Assembly (NCBI RefSeq): GCF_040096055.1
Contig: NZ_JBBMFK010000002.1
Span: 62,001-126,000 of the forward strand
From: Pseudoflavonifractor intestinihominis
GTDB taxonomy: Bacteria; Bacillota; Clostridia; Oscillospirales; Oscillospiraceae
Direction of reading: 5' to 3'
Length of the DNA stretch: 64,000 bases
Part shown: one piece after another, positions 40,545-49,835 of the stretch
How the letters are laid out: every line of letters starts with the position of its first letter
How positions within the stretch are numbered: the first letter of the stretch is position 1
Position numbers and translations under genes: made by a program
Notes under the pieces: generated by a model
The model's database searches: none
Told to the model about the DNA's origin: nothing
What the model saw: the letters and a program-made list of their open reading frames with translations, nothing else

Positions 40545-42281
40545 ATGTACTCTATCAAACTGCCCAACCAGAACACCGCCTTTGAGACGCCGGGCGGCGT
40601 GACCATCTCCCAGGCCTGTGCCGCCGCCGGTTTCCCCATGGATCTGGTCTGCGGCGGCCGGGGCACCTGCGGCAAGTGCGCCGTCCAGATCGAGCGGAAC
40701 GGCGTCAGCGAGACTGTCCTCGCCTGCCGGACATTGGTGGACTGCGACATGACCGTCCACCTGGAAGAGCACCAGCTCACCCGGGACGCGTCCATCGTGA
40801 CCGAGGGCCGCTCCGCCCACCGCGCCAGGCTCTCTCCCGCCCTCTCCAAGCGCTGCATGACCAAGGCCCAGCTGCTGCCTCCCCACTGCGGCGCCTACAT
40901 GGAGCCCGCTTCTCCCAGCCTTCTGCGCACCTTTTCCAAGCTGATGGCCGATCCCGCGGTGGATCAGGTCACCTTTGTGTCCTACCGCGGGAAGCCTCTG
41001 GCGGTGGAACCGGGCGACACCACTTCCCTGCTCTACGGCGGCGCCATCGACATCGGCACCACCTCTGTGGTGCTCTACGCCTACGACCTGAACACCGGCG
41101 CGCTGCTCCACACGGTGTCCGCACTGAACGGACAGATCGTCAGGGGCGCCGACGTCATCACCCGTATCCTCCACACCCGCCAGAGCGAGGACGGCCTGGA
41201 TGAGCTGACCGGTCACATCCGGGACACCATCCACGGGCTGCTGGACCAGACAGAGCAGAAGATCCCCGGTTTCCGCAGCCACCTCTACCATCTGGTCCTC
41301 TGCGGCAACAGCACCATGCAGCACCTCTTCCTGGGTCTTGACCCCTATGGCCTCTCCCAGGACCCCTTTGTCAACATCACCGCCGGCCCCGTCCGCTGTT
41401 CCGGCGCCGAGGCGGGGATCGACATGCCCGCAGGCGGCGTGGTGGAATTTCTCCCCCTGCTGGGCGGCTTCGTGGGCGCCGACACCGCTGCCGTGCTCCT
41501 CACCCTTCCCACCGACAGAGGCCCCTGCCTGATGGTGGACCTGGGCACCAACGGCGAGATCGCCGTGGGCAGCGGCGCGGGCTATAAAGTGGCCTCCACC
41601 GCCTGCGGTCCCGCCCTGGAGGGCGGCAACATCGCCTGCGGCATGCGGGGTATGGAGGGCGCCATCGAGCGGGTCTCCCTCCAGGACGGCAAGCTCACCT
41701 ATCAGGTCATCGGCGGCGTGGAGCCCCTGGGTCTGTGCGGCTCCGCTATCATCGACGCGGTGGCCGAGCTGCGCCGGGCCGGCATCATCGACGAGACCGG
41801 CCGCCTTCTGCCCGCCGACGAGTTTCTGGCCTCCCACCCCGGCAGCCCCCTGGCCAAGTATCTGGGCGAGGCCGGGGAGTTCAACACCGCCTTCTACTTC
41901 GCCCGGGGCGAGCGTCCCGTCTATCTCTCCCAGCATGACGTGCGGCAGATCCAGCTGGCCAAGAGCTCCATCTTCTCCGGCTGCATGACCCTCCTGGAGG
42001 AGTCTGGCCTCTCCCCCGACCAGCTGGACGCCCTCTACCTGGCGGGCGCCTTCGGCAACTACATCGACATCGACCGGGCCCTTCAGATCGGCCTGCTCCC
42101 CCCTGTCCCCCGGGACCGGATCTTCTCCATCGGAAACGGCGCGGGCCAGGGCGTGCAGCTTTGCCTGCTGGACCAGGGGGAGATGGACCGCTGCGAGGCC
42201 CTCCCCGCCTCCATCGAGCACGTGGAGCTGGCCACCAACCCCAAATTCATGGAGACCTACATCATGAACATGAACTTTTAA
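40545..42281 (+). CDS. Corrinoid reductive activase (RACo/RamA-like, ASKHA fold)
   Basis: 578 residues. An N-terminal plant-type 2Fe-2S domain has C36, C42, C45 and C61 (VCGGRGTCGKC). The large C-terminal part is the DUF4445-type ASKHA ATPase (AIDIGTTSVVLYAYDLNTG; LMVDLGTNGEIAVGSG; YLAGAFGNYIDIDRA). It uses ATP and electrons to return inactive Co(II) corrinoid to Co(I), restoring the corrinoid proteins encoded on the other arm. Confidence 0.9.
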   Translation: MYSIKLPNQNTAFETPGGVTISQACAAAGFPMDLVCGGRGTCGKCAVQIERNGVSETVLACRTLVDCDMTVHLEEHQLTRDASIVTEGRSAHRARLSPALSKRCMTKAQLLPPHCGAYMEPASPSLLRTFSKLMADPAVDQVTFVSYRGKPLAVEPGDTTSLLYGGAIDIGTTSVVLYAYDLNTGALLHTVSALNGQIVRGADVITRILHTRQSEDGLDELTGHIRDTIHGLLDQTEQKIPGFRSHLYHLVLCGNSTMQHLFLGLDPYGLSQDPFVNITAGPVRCSGAEAGIDMPAGGVVEFLPLLGGFVGADTAAVLLTLPTDRGPCLMVDLGTNGEIAVGSGAGYKVASTACGPALEGGNIACGMRGMEGAIERVSLQDGKLTYQVIGGVEPLGLCGSAIIDAVAELRRAGIIDETGRLLPADEFLASHPGSPLAKYLGEAGEFNTAFYFARGERPVYLSQHDVRQIQLAKSSIFSGCMTLLEESGLSPDQLDALYLAGAFGNYIDIDRALQIGLLPPVPRDRIFSIGNGAGQGVQLCLLDQGEMDRCEALPASIEHVELATNPKFMETYIMNMNF

Positions 42282-42302
42282 CGGTTTCGGAGGTTGACAG
42301 AT

Positions 42303-43229
42303 ATGAGCAAGCTCGTCCTTCTCACCGGCTTTCTGGGAGCCGGCAAGACCACCTTTCTCAACCATGTGCTCCAGGAGTTCTCCCAGGACAAAGTGGGACT
42401 GATCGTCAACGAATTCAGCGGCAACGGCGTGGACGGCGCCCTCATCCGCCACGATATCCCCGGCGCCAAAATGATCGAACTCAACAACGGCTCCATCTTC
42501 TGCGCCTGCATCAAGGACTCCTTTGTGGACTCCCTCATCGACCTGGCCGGCCGGAATCTGGACTACGTCTTTGTGGAGGCCTCCGGCCTGGCCGACCCCT
42601 CCAGCATCTCCTCCATCCTGGACCAGATCGCCACCCTCTCTGGCGCGGTCTACGACTACTGCGGCGCCATCTGTCTGGTGGACGCCCTCTACTTTCCAAA
42701 ATATCTCAAGCTGCTCCTGGCCCTCCGCCGCCAGGTGGAGTACAGCCGGGCGGTGATTCTCAACAAGGCGGACCTGGTGACGGAGGAGCAGCTCTCCAAG
42801 GTGGAGCAGTCCATCCGGGAGATCAACCCCAAGGCCGCCCTCTACCGCACCACCTACGCCAACGTCTCCCTGCGGGAGATTCTCTCCGAAGGTCCCCAGG
42901 AGGAGGCTGCGCCCCAGGAGAGCTCCAACACCGAGAGCAGCCGCCCCGTCACCATCACCCTCTCCACCCAGGAGGCCATTCCCCCCCAGGCCCTCCGGCA
43001 GTTCCTGGACGAGATCGCCCCCTCCACCTACCGGGTCAAGGGCTTCTGCCGCACCACCGAGGGCACCAAGAACGTCAGCATGGTGGGCACTGTCTGCCAG
43101 ATCGAGGACTGGGGCGACGCGCTGGGCGAAACCCAGCTGGTCATCATCTCCAGCGTGGGCGTGCGCATCTTCTCGGTCACCCTGGCCGCCGCAGGGCGCT
43201 ATTTCAAGTCCCCCGTCAACCTGCTGTAA
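42303..43229 (+). CDS. CobW/P47K-family GTPase metallochaperone
   Basis: 308 residues from ATG 42303 (GGAGG nine bases upstream). GTP-binding GFLGAGKTTFL at residues 8-18, then GLIVNEFSGNGVDG, and LNNGSIFCACIKDSF in place of the usual CxCC metal motif (here C-A-C). NKAD is the guanine-specific motif. CobW_C domain at the end. Zinc delivery to the UroD-family methyltransferase is a plausible job, inferred from the locus. Confidence 0.85.
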   Translation: MSKLVLLTGFLGAGKTTFLNHVLQEFSQDKVGLIVNEFSGNGVDGALIRHDIPGAKMIELNNGSIFCACIKDSFVDSLIDLAGRNLDYVFVEASGLADPSSISSILDQIATLSGAVYDYCGAICLVDALYFPKYLKLLLALRRQVEYSRAVILNKADLVTEEQLSKVEQSIREINPKAALYRTTYANVSLREILSEGPQEEAAPQESSNTESSRPVTITLSTQEAIPPQALRQFLDEIAPSTYRVKGFCRTTEGTKNVSMVGTVCQIEDWGDALGETQLVIISSVGVRIFSVTLAAAGRYFKSPVNLL

Positions 43230-43251
43230 TTTATCCCTTCACAAAGATACG

Positions 43252-43292
43252 CCTCCTGGTACAGGGCCCGCTCTGTACCAGGAGGCGTTTTG
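43252..43292 (+). terminator. Terminator of the plus arm
   Basis: ACGCCTCCTGGTACAG and CTGTACCAGGAGGCGT with TTTTG after. Long perfect stem 20 bp past the CobW stop. Confidence 0.9.
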
Positions 43293-43435
43293 CTGCGTCA
43301 TCATCCGGTCCCCTTCCGTTTGCCAAAAGCAAGGGAAAACCGTCCCACGATAAAAAATATACCCCCCTGAGCGCCCGTATGATTCCACCGGGCCGGGAGA
43401 TACTGTAATCAGCGCATTCACAGGGGGGTATCGGC

Positions 43436-44206
43436 TTGCAGGGAAAGGTGGAAATCTGCGGAGTAAACACATCCAAACTCAAGGTGCTGAAAAACGAGGA
43501 GACCGTGGCGCTGCTCAAGCGCACCAAGGAGGGGGACATGGCCGCCCGGGAAGAGCTGATTGCCGGCAATCTCCGGCTGGTGCTGTCCGTCATCCAGAAG
43601 TTCAGCAACCGGGGCGAAAACGTGGACGACCTCTTCCAGGTGGGCTGCATCGGCCTCATCAAGGCCATCGACAACTTCAACACCGACCTGGACGTCCGCT
43701 TCTCCACCTACGGAGTCCCTATGATCGTGGGCGAGATCCGCCGCTACCTGCGGGACAACAGCTCCATGCGGGTCTCCCGCTCCATGCGGGACACCGCCTA
43801 CAAGGTCCTCCAGGCCAAGGAGAAATTCATGGCCGAGCACCAGCGGGAGCCCACCATGGAGGAGATCGCCAAAATGCTGGACCTGAAGCGGGAGGATGTG
43901 GTCTTCGCCATGGACGCCATCATGGACCCGGTGTCCCTCTACGAGCCGGTCTACTCCGACGGCGGCGACGCCATCTGCGTCATGGACCAGGTGAAGGACA
44001 GCAAGAACACCGACGAGAGCTGGCTGGAGCAGATCGCCCTGAAGGAGGCCATCTCCCACCTCTCCGACCGGGAACGGCACATCCTCAGCCTCCGCTTTTT
44101 TGAGGGCAAGACCCAGATGGAGGTGTCGGCGGAGATCGGCATCTCCCAGGCCCAGGTGTCCAGGCTGGAGAAAAACGCCATCTGGAAAATCAGGAAAAGC
44201 CTCTGA
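43436..44206 (+). CDS. sigG: Sporulation sigma factor SigG
   Basis: 256 residues. TTG 43436 with AGGGGGG upstream; the protein opens KVEICGVNTSKLKVL, the hallmark N-terminus of SigG. Regions 2 (NLRLVLSVIQKFSNRGENVD), 3 and 4 (EISISQAQVSRLEK-type helix-turn-helix) are complete. It directs late gene expression in the forespore, and identifies the host as a spore former. Confidence 0.96.
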   Translation: MQGKVEICGVNTSKLKVLKNEETVALLKRTKEGDMAAREELIAGNLRLVLSVIQKFSNRGENVDDLFQVGCIGLIKAIDNFNTDLDVRFSTYGVPMIVGEIRRYLRDNSSMRVSRSMRDTAYKVLQAKEKFMAEHQREPTMEEIAKMLDLKREDVVFAMDAIMDPVSLYEPVYSDGGDAICVMDQVKDSKNTDESWLEQIALKEAISHLSDRERHILSLRFFEGKTQMEVSAEIGISQAQVSRLEKNAIWKIRKSL

Positions 44207-44211
44207 ACAGA

Positions 44212-44246
44212 CACGGAGGGGAGCACGCGCTCCCCTCCGTGTTGCT
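44212..44246. terminator. Terminator after sigG
   Basis: ACACGGAGGGGAGC and GCTCCCCTCCGTGT stem, serving sigG on one strand and the convergent coaX on the other. Confidence 0.85.
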
Positions 44247-44250
44247 TTCG

Positions 44251-45036
44251 TTATTTCTGCGCCTCCCGGTAACGCCGGTAGATGAGCCGCAGGCCGTCCA
44301 GGATCAGGTCCTTGTCCACCAGGTCGATCATATCCGTGTTGTCCGCCACCATCCGGGACAGGCCGCCGGTGGCCACCACCTTGATCTCCTCCTCCGGGTA
44401 CCCCATCTCCTGCTTGGTGCGGCGGATCAGGTACTCCATGGCGCCGATGTAACCCATCACCGCCCCCGCCTGGATCTGGCTGACAGCTGTACAGCCTAAA
44501 ACCTTGTCAGGCATTGCCAGCTCTACATTAGGAAGCCTGGCGGTCTTCTGGAACAGGGCCTCGGTGGAGATGCGCACACCGGCGGTGATGCAGCCCCCCA
44601 GGTAGGCCCCCTCCCGGCTGACCGCGTCCACCGTGGTGGCGGTGCCGAAGTCCAGCACCACCAGGGGCGCGCCGTACTTCTCCAGCGCGGCCACACAGGC
44701 CACGGAGCGGTCCGGGCCCAGCCGCTCATCTCCACCCACAGCATAGGGCAGGCCGGGGTCCACCCCGTCGTCGATGATCAGGGGCCTGCGGTTGAAATAC
44801 TTGATGATGGCACTGGTCAGGCTATACATCACGGGCGGTACCACCGAGGCGATCATCACGTCCTCCACCTTGCCGGTATCCAGCCCGAACTTCTCAAAAT
44901 ACTGGGTCGCCAACAGTCCAATCTCATCCGAGGTCCGGTTCACGTCGGTCTTCAGGCGGAAGCTGCCCGCCAGCCGGTCCCCCTCATAAATGCCGAACAC
45001 CATGTTGGTATTCCCCACATCAATGACAAGCAGCAT
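44251..45036 (-). CDS. coaX: Type III pantothenate kinase
   Basis: 261 residues from ATG 45036 (AAGGGGG upstream). LLVIDVGNTN holds the phosphate-binding Asp; DERLGPDRSVA and DFGTATTVDAV are diagnostic for CoaX. First step of coenzyme A synthesis from pantothenate, without feedback inhibition by CoA in this type. Confidence 0.96.
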   Translation of the reverse strand: MLLVIDVGNTNMVFGIYEGDRLAGSFRLKTDVNRTSDEIGLLATQYFEKFGLDTGKVEDVMIASVVPPVMYSLTSAIIKYFNRRPLIIDDGVDPGLPYAVGGDERLGPDRSVACVAALEKYGAPLVVLDFGTATTVDAVSREGAYLGGCITAGVRISTEALFQKTARLPNVELAMPDKVLGCTAVSQIQAGAVMGYIGAMEYLIRRTKQEMGYPEEEIKVVATGGLSRMVADNTDMIDLVDKDLILDGLRLIYRRYREAQK

Positions 45037-45040
45037 AGCT

Positions 45041-45514
45041 TTACCCCCTTGGAATTTCAAGGATTTCGCAGATCGTGCGCTCCCCTTCCAGACGGATGAC
45101 GCCGCAGGTGGGCACCAGCCCGCCCCGGATGGTGCCCGGGTTCATGATCCACAGGCCGTCCTGCTGCTGGCAGAAGGCCTCATGGGTGTGGCCGAAGAGG
45201 AGGATGTCCACCTGGGCCTCCCGGGCCGCCTTGACCGCCAGCCCCATCCCCAGCTTCACATGGTAGGTGTGGCCGTGGGTCATGAGGATACGGCGGCCCT
45301 CAAAAAACAGGATCTTCTGCGCCGGCACGTCTGTGGCGTAGTCGCAGTTGCCGGGCACCAGCTCCAGCGGGATATTCCGGTAGGCCATGGACAGCTCCAC
45401 CGCGTCCCGCATCACATCCCCCAGATGGAGGATCTGATCCGGCCGTTCCTGCTCCACCGCCTTGCGCATATGTTCCACGTTTCCGTGGGAATCAGAAAAA
45501 ACCAGCAGCTTCAT
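45041..45514 (-). CDS. YfcE-type metallophosphoesterase
   Basis: 157 residues. FSDSHGN, HLGDV, PGNCD, THGH and GHTH are the metal ligands of the calcineurin-like YfcE/MJ0936 family. It lies 4 bp before coaX and is probably cotranscribed. Confidence 0.92.
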   Translation of the reverse strand: MKLLVFSDSHGNVEHMRKAVEQERPDQILHLGDVMRDAVELSMAYRNIPLELVPGNCDYATDVPAQKILFFEGRRILMTHGHTYHVKLGMGLAVKAAREAQVDILLFGHTHEAFCQQQDGLWIMNPGTIRGGLVPTCGVIRLEGERTICEILEIPRG

Positions 45515-45600
45515 CAATGCACCATCTCCCCTGTCGGGCATAGAATGAGAGTGAAGTTCAATGGACTGCATACATACAATGTTTATTGGAGGGATACGCC

Positions 45601-45882
45601 ATGGCAGCACCCAAATCCAACCTGGATGACCTGATGAAATCCCCGGAGACCGCCTCTCTGCTCAGGAACAAGGAGGCGCTGGCCCGCATCATGCGCTCTC
45701 CGGACACCAAGGCCCTCATGGAAATGCTCAACCGCCAGGCGGGCAGCGGCCTCAAAAGCGCCGCGGACGCCGCCATGAAGGGAGACGCCAAGGCCCTCAC
45801 CGGCATTGTGGAGCGCCTGATGCAGAGCAAGGAGGGCGCTGACGTGGTGGGGCGCATCAGCGGGTCCCTTCCGAAAAAATAA
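45601..45882 (+). CDS. Small helical protein of unknown function
   Basis: 93 residues; ATG 45601 with GGAGG eight bases upstream. Rich in Ala, Lys and Met, no signal peptide. Repeated pattern LMKSPETASLL / IMRSPDTKALM suggests an internal duplication (residues about 11-21 and 30-40). First of three small genes that appear to form an operon. Confidence 0.65.
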   Translation: MAAPKSNLDDLMKSPETASLLRNKEALARIMRSPDTKALMEMLNRQAGSGLKSAADAAMKGDAKALTGIVERLMQSKEGADVVGRISGSLPKK

Positions 45883-45924
45883 TCCGAACAGCCGCCGGAT
45901 TTCCCGGGGAACGGAGGGTGGACC

Positions 45925-46422
45925 ATGGCCGATCTGGAGGAAAAACTGAATGCGATTTTGGGCAATCAAGAGGCCATGGGTCAGATCATGTCCATTGCCC
46001 GGTCCCTGTCGGACGCCGGGGATACCGCCGGTTCCGAGGCGCAGAGCGGCGACCGCGAAGACCGGGAGACGGAACATGATTCCCCCGTCGGATCGGGTGA
46101 AAAAAGCGGCGGTCAGCCGGATTCGGACGCTGTGGCCGCCCTTCTCGCCGGCCTGACAGGCCAGGCCTCAGATAGCGGGGACAATCCCCTCTCGCTCCTG
46201 GGCAGTCTGGACCCGAAGGTGATCCAGATCGCCCTCCAGCTCTTCTCCGCATACAGCGCCGAAGACGACCGGCGCACCGCTCTGCTCAGCGCCCTGAAGC
46301 CCTTCCTGAAGGAGGAACGCCAGGCCAAAATGGAGAAGGCCATCCAGATCGCCAAGCTCTCCCGGGTCATCCGGGTCGCCTTCCAGGTCTTCAAGAAGGA
46401 GGGGGGCGAAGCGGATGTATAA
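45925..46422 (+). CDS. Small acidic protein of unknown function
   Basis: 165 residues, GGAGGG before ATG. Residues 1-30 helical, 30-90 disordered and acidic (EAQSGDREDRETEHDSPVGS), 90-165 helical and basic toward the end. No known domain. It overlaps the next gene by 8 bp. Confidence 0.65.
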   Translation: MADLEEKLNAILGNQEAMGQIMSIARSLSDAGDTAGSEAQSGDREDRETEHDSPVGSGEKSGGQPDSDAVAALLAGLTGQASDSGDNPLSLLGSLDPKVIQIALQLFSAYSAEDDRRTALLSALKPFLKEERQAKMEKAIQIAKLSRVIRVAFQVFKKEGGEADV

Positions 46423-46717
46423 CCGGTACATCCCAGGCGCCGGCGGCTACACACGGATCACGGAAGAGGACGCGCCCCCGGTCCGCCATGCTGAGCCGCC
46501 GGGCCCTCTGGCGTCCGCTCCTCCTGGAGATCCTCATCCGCCCGAGGCTGAAAAGGGCGCGGGGGCACTCGCCAGTCTGCTCAAGAGCCTCAAGCTGGAC
46601 CAGCTGGACAGCGGAGACGTGCTCCTTCTGCTCATCCTCCTCTTCCTCTTCATGGAGGGGGACGATGTGGAGCTGATGATCACCCTGGGCCTGCTGCTGC
46701 TGTTGGGGCTGGACTGA
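46415..46717 (+). CDS. Small membrane protein with C-terminal hydrophobic helices
   Basis: 100 residues. A Pro-rich polar first half, then DVLLLLILLFLFMEGDDVEL and MITLGLLLLLGLD, one or two very Leu-rich helices ending at the C-terminus. Such tails occur in Firmicute spore-associated small proteins, but I cannot assign a family. Overlaps the previous gene. Confidence 0.6.
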   Translation: MYNRYIPGAGGYTRITEEDAPPVRHAEPPGPLASAPPGDPHPPEAEKGAGALASLLKSLKLDQLDSGDVLLLLILLFLFMEGDDVELMITLGLLLLLGLD

Positions 46718-46720
46718 GCC

Positions 46721-47497
46721 CTACCCCTCCACGGTGTGGAGCACGCTGCCGTCAGGGAGGGCAAAGGCCGTGCCCGACGGCGCGGGCATCTCCACCGGCT
46801 CCGAGGACATGCGCATCACCAGCTCGTCGCCGCACCAGGTCTCCGCGCCCACCAGCAGGCCGTTGGACACGGACACCCAGTAGCGCTCCCGGTTGCCCAG
46901 CTCGTTTTCCGCCGTCTCTACATAGACGCAGGACTCGCCGCTGCGCTTCTCATACCCTGTGGAGGTAATCGACTTTACACTCAGCGCCAACACGTCCTCA
47001 TAGGTGGGAATCCGCTGGGCCATGTTGATGTCCCGCTCTCCCTGGTTCCACTGGGTCCAGGTGCCGTCGCCGCCGTACCAGCGGTAGACAGTCCCGTCTC
47101 CCGCAATGGTGTGCTCCACGGTCCCGCTGGGCCAGGCGGACTCCACCTGGGTCCAGCCGGCATCCTGCCAGACCCGGTTGACCGTGGCCCCCATGGTCCC
47201 GTTCCCCAGGGATGTCTCCACGGTAATGGTCCTGAAATAGCTCTCAGGCTGGAGGGGCACCATGGTGCGGATCACATTCTGCACTGTCTCCGGCGTCACT
47301 TCCACCCGGACGTACCGGTCTGTGTCCGCGGGCTGGCCGCCCTGGCTGTCCTCGTCCTCCGCTGGATCGGTGACCACGGGAAGGGTGATCTCAGGGGCGT
47401 CCGGGGTGAACAGATTGAGGCCAAAGCTGGAAAACACCGCCGCCACGATCACAATGGCGATGAGCACCACAAAAATGGTCCGGTTTCTCCCTTCCAC
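46721..47497 (-). CDS. Single-pass exported protein of unknown function
   Basis: 258 residues. GTG 47497 with GGAGGTGG upstream. One N-terminal membrane helix (IFVVLIAIVIVAAVFSSFGL), an acidic linker, then a beta-rich extracellular domain with paired Tyr/Trp (VYRWYGGDGTWTQWNQGE). It resembles the lipocalin-like outer-surface domains only in general character. It lies beside wall-sugar genes. Confidence 0.6.
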   Translation of the reverse strand: MEGRNRTIFVVLIAIVIVAAVFSSFGLNLFTPDAPEITLPVVTDPAEDEDSQGGQPADTDRYVRVEVTPETVQNVIRTMVPLQPESYFRTITVETSLGNGTMGATVNRVWQDAGWTQVESAWPSGTVEHTIAGDGTVYRWYGGDGTWTQWNQGERDINMAQRIPTYEDVLALSVKSITSTGYEKRSGESCVYVETAENELGNRERYWVSVSNGLLVGAETWCGDELVMRMSSEPVEMPAPSGTAFALPDGSVLHTVEG

Positions 47498-47533
47498 GCC
47501 CCCACCTCCTTACCGGGTCTGCTGTCTTCTCTC

Positions 47534-48691
47534 TTACCGGCCCAGGGTGTTGAACTCCTCCGGAGGCTGCGCCCGCAGGCCGAATTTCCACTCAATGGCG
47601 TCGGCGATCCGGCGGCAGGCCTGGCCGTCGCCGTAGGGGTTGACCGCATGGGCCATCTCACCGTAGGCCGCGGCATCGGTCAGCAGGGTGTGGGCCATCT
47701 GGTACACATCCTCCTCCTCCGTACCCGCGATCTTTACAGTGCCCGCCTCCACGGCCTCGGGCCGCTCGGTCTCCCGGCGCAGGACAAGCACCGGGCGGCC
47801 CAGAGCGGGCGCCTCCTCCTGCAGTCCGCCGGAGTCGGTCATGACCAGATAGCACCGGGCCATCAGGTTGTGCATCTCCTCCACATCCAGGGGATCGATC
47901 AGGTGAATCCTGGGGTGGCCGGACAGGTACTTGGCCGCCGCCTCCCGCACCACGGGGGACAGGTGCACCGGGTACACCAACTCCACGTCCTGGTGGGCGT
48001 CCGCCACACGGCGCAGAGCGGTCATGATGTTGGTCATGGGCTGGCCGTAGTTCTCCCGGCGGTGGCAGGTGACCAGGATGATCTTCTTGTGCTCATAGTC
48101 CAGGTGGTTGAGCAGATCAGTTGCAAAGTGATAATCCTTTACAACCGTTGTCTGGAGGGCGTCAATGACGGTATTGCCGGTGATGAACACCCCGTTTTTG
48201 ATCCCCTCACCGGCCAGGTTGGCCCGGTTGGCGGGCGTGGGGCAGAAGTGGAGGTCGGCAATGTCCCCCACCAGGGTGCGGTTCATCTCCTCCGGGTAGG
48301 GGGAGTACTTGTCCCAGGTACGGAGACCGGCCTCCACGTGTCCCACCATGATCTGGTGGTAAAAGGCGGCCAGGGCGCCGGCAAAGGTGGTGGAGGTGTC
48401 TCCGTGGACCAGCACAAGGTCGGGCTTGGCGGTCTGGAACACCCCCTCCAGCCCCAGGAGGCACTTGGTGGTGATGGTGGACAGGGTCTGACGGGGCTCC
48501 ATGATGTTCAGGTCATAGTCCGGCTTCAGACGGAAAATCTCCAGCACCGAGTCCAGCATCTGCCGGTGCTGGGCGGTGACACAGCACAGGGACTCGATCC
48601 CCTCCCGGCGGCTGAGCTCCTGCACCAGGGGGGCCATCTTGATGGCCTCGGGCCGGGTGCCGAAAATGGTCATGACACGGATGGGCTTCAT
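47534..48691 (-). CDS. wecB: UDP-GlcNAc 2-epimerase (non-hydrolysing)
   Basis: 385 residues. GTRPEAIKMAPLVQEL is the family start, with HGDTSTTFAGALAAFY and TDSGGLQEEAPALG later. It makes UDP-ManNAc for wall teichoic acid linkage or capsule. It overlaps the WecA/TagO-type gene by 4 bp, so the two form one unit. Confidence 0.95.
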   Translation of the reverse strand: MKPIRVMTIFGTRPEAIKMAPLVQELSRREGIESLCCVTAQHRQMLDSVLEIFRLKPDYDLNIMEPRQTLSTITTKCLLGLEGVFQTAKPDLVLVHGDTSTTFAGALAAFYHQIMVGHVEAGLRTWDKYSPYPEEMNRTLVGDIADLHFCPTPANRANLAGEGIKNGVFITGNTVIDALQTTVVKDYHFATDLLNHLDYEHKKIILVTCHRRENYGQPMTNIMTALRRVADAHQDVELVYPVHLSPVVREAAAKYLSGHPRIHLIDPLDVEEMHNLMARCYLVMTDSGGLQEEAPALGRPVLVLRRETERPEAVEAGTVKIAGTEEEDVYQMAHTLLTDAAAYGEMAHAVNPYGDGQACRRIADAIEWKFGLRAQPPEEFNTLGR

Positions 48692-49800
48692 TTCTTCTCC
48701 TCCTCCCCGGTACCGGCCTCAGACTCCGCCGGATTCTGGGGCGGGTTGGTCCGGTTCTTCTTGTTGTTGTGAAGGAAAATCTGTCCGGCCACCGCTCCGG
48801 CGGCGCACAGTGCCATCAGCAGCAGCATGGCCTTGACAGGGCCCTCGGTGGTCAGCACCACGGCGGACAGGCCCAGGATGGCGCTGATAATGTAGAGCAC
48901 GGCCACCGCCTGCTTCTGGGAGAAGCCCATGTCGATGAGCCGGTGGTGCACATGGCTCCGGTCGGCGTGCATGGGGCTCTGGCCGTGGGCGATGCGGCGG
49001 ATAAAGGCAAAGCAGGTGTCAAAGATGGGCAGGCCCAGCATGAGGAAGGGCACCACAAAGGAGATGATGGTGTACAGCTTGAAGAGGCCCTGCACCGAGA
49101 TCACCGCCAGCACAAAGCCCAGGAACGTGGAGCCCGTGTCGCCCATGAAGATCTTGGCGGGGTTCAGGTTGTAGGGCAGGAAGCCCAGGCAGCCGCCGCA
49201 CAGGGCCGCCACCATCAGGGCGATGGGGATCTCCCCCACCGACATGGCGATGACCAGCAGCGTCATGGAGCTGATGGTGGACACGCCGCAGGCCAGGCCG
49301 TCCAGGCCGTCGATCAGGTTGACGGCGTTGGTGATGGCCACGATCCAGATGACAGTGACAGGATAGGCCAGCCAGCCCAGATCCCAGTACAGGTTGGCGG
49401 AGAACACGTTGGGATTGGAGATCGTGTCGATTATATTGCCCGACATGACCGCCACCAGGGCGGCGATGATCTGGATCACAAATTTGAAGGACGCCTTCAG
49501 CGCGTAGATATCGTCAAAGATACCCAGCACCACGATGATCACGGCGCCTAGGAGCATGCCCCGGATCTGGGGCGTCATCTCCACGAAAAACAGCGTGCTG
49601 ACGATAAAGCCGAAAAAGATGGCCAGGCCGCCCATGCGGGGAATGGGGTGATCGTGCATCCGGCGGCTGTCCTTGGGCACGTCCATGGCGCCCACTTTCT
49701 GGGCCAGGGACTTGACCACTGGGGTCAGAATGAGCGCCACGATCAGCGCCACGCCCAGGGCCGCCGCCACCATGCCGATCTCACGAAGTTCTACATTCAT
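48688..49800 (-). CDS. Undecaprenyl-phosphate GlcNAc-1-phosphate transferase (WecA/TagO type)
   Basis: 370 residues, about ten membrane helices. DDIYALKASFK, NLIDGLDGLACG (the Asp-rich catalytic site), FMGDTGSTFLG and HADRSHVHHRL are conserved in WecA/TagO/MraY. It starts wall teichoic acid or surface polysaccharide on the lipid carrier. The C-terminal 30 residues are charged and unstructured. Confidence 0.92.
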   Translation of the reverse strand: MNVELREIGMVAAALGVALIVALILTPVVKSLAQKVGAMDVPKDSRRMHDHPIPRMGGLAIFFGFIVSTLFFVEMTPQIRGMLLGAVIIVVLGIFDDIYALKASFKFVIQIIAALVAVMSGNIIDTISNPNVFSANLYWDLGWLAYPVTVIWIVAITNAVNLIDGLDGLACGVSTISSMTLLVIAMSVGEIPIALMVAALCGGCLGFLPYNLNPAKIFMGDTGSTFLGFVLAVISVQGLFKLYTIISFVVPFLMLGLPIFDTCFAFIRRIAHGQSPMHADRSHVHHRLIDMGFSQKQAVAVLYIISAILGLSAVVLTTEGPVKAMLLLMALCAAGAVAGQIFLHNNKKNRTNPPQNPAESEAGTGEEEKK

Positions 49801-49835
49801 GGTACTTCTCCTTTAGACGGAATCCCCTGCTGCGC

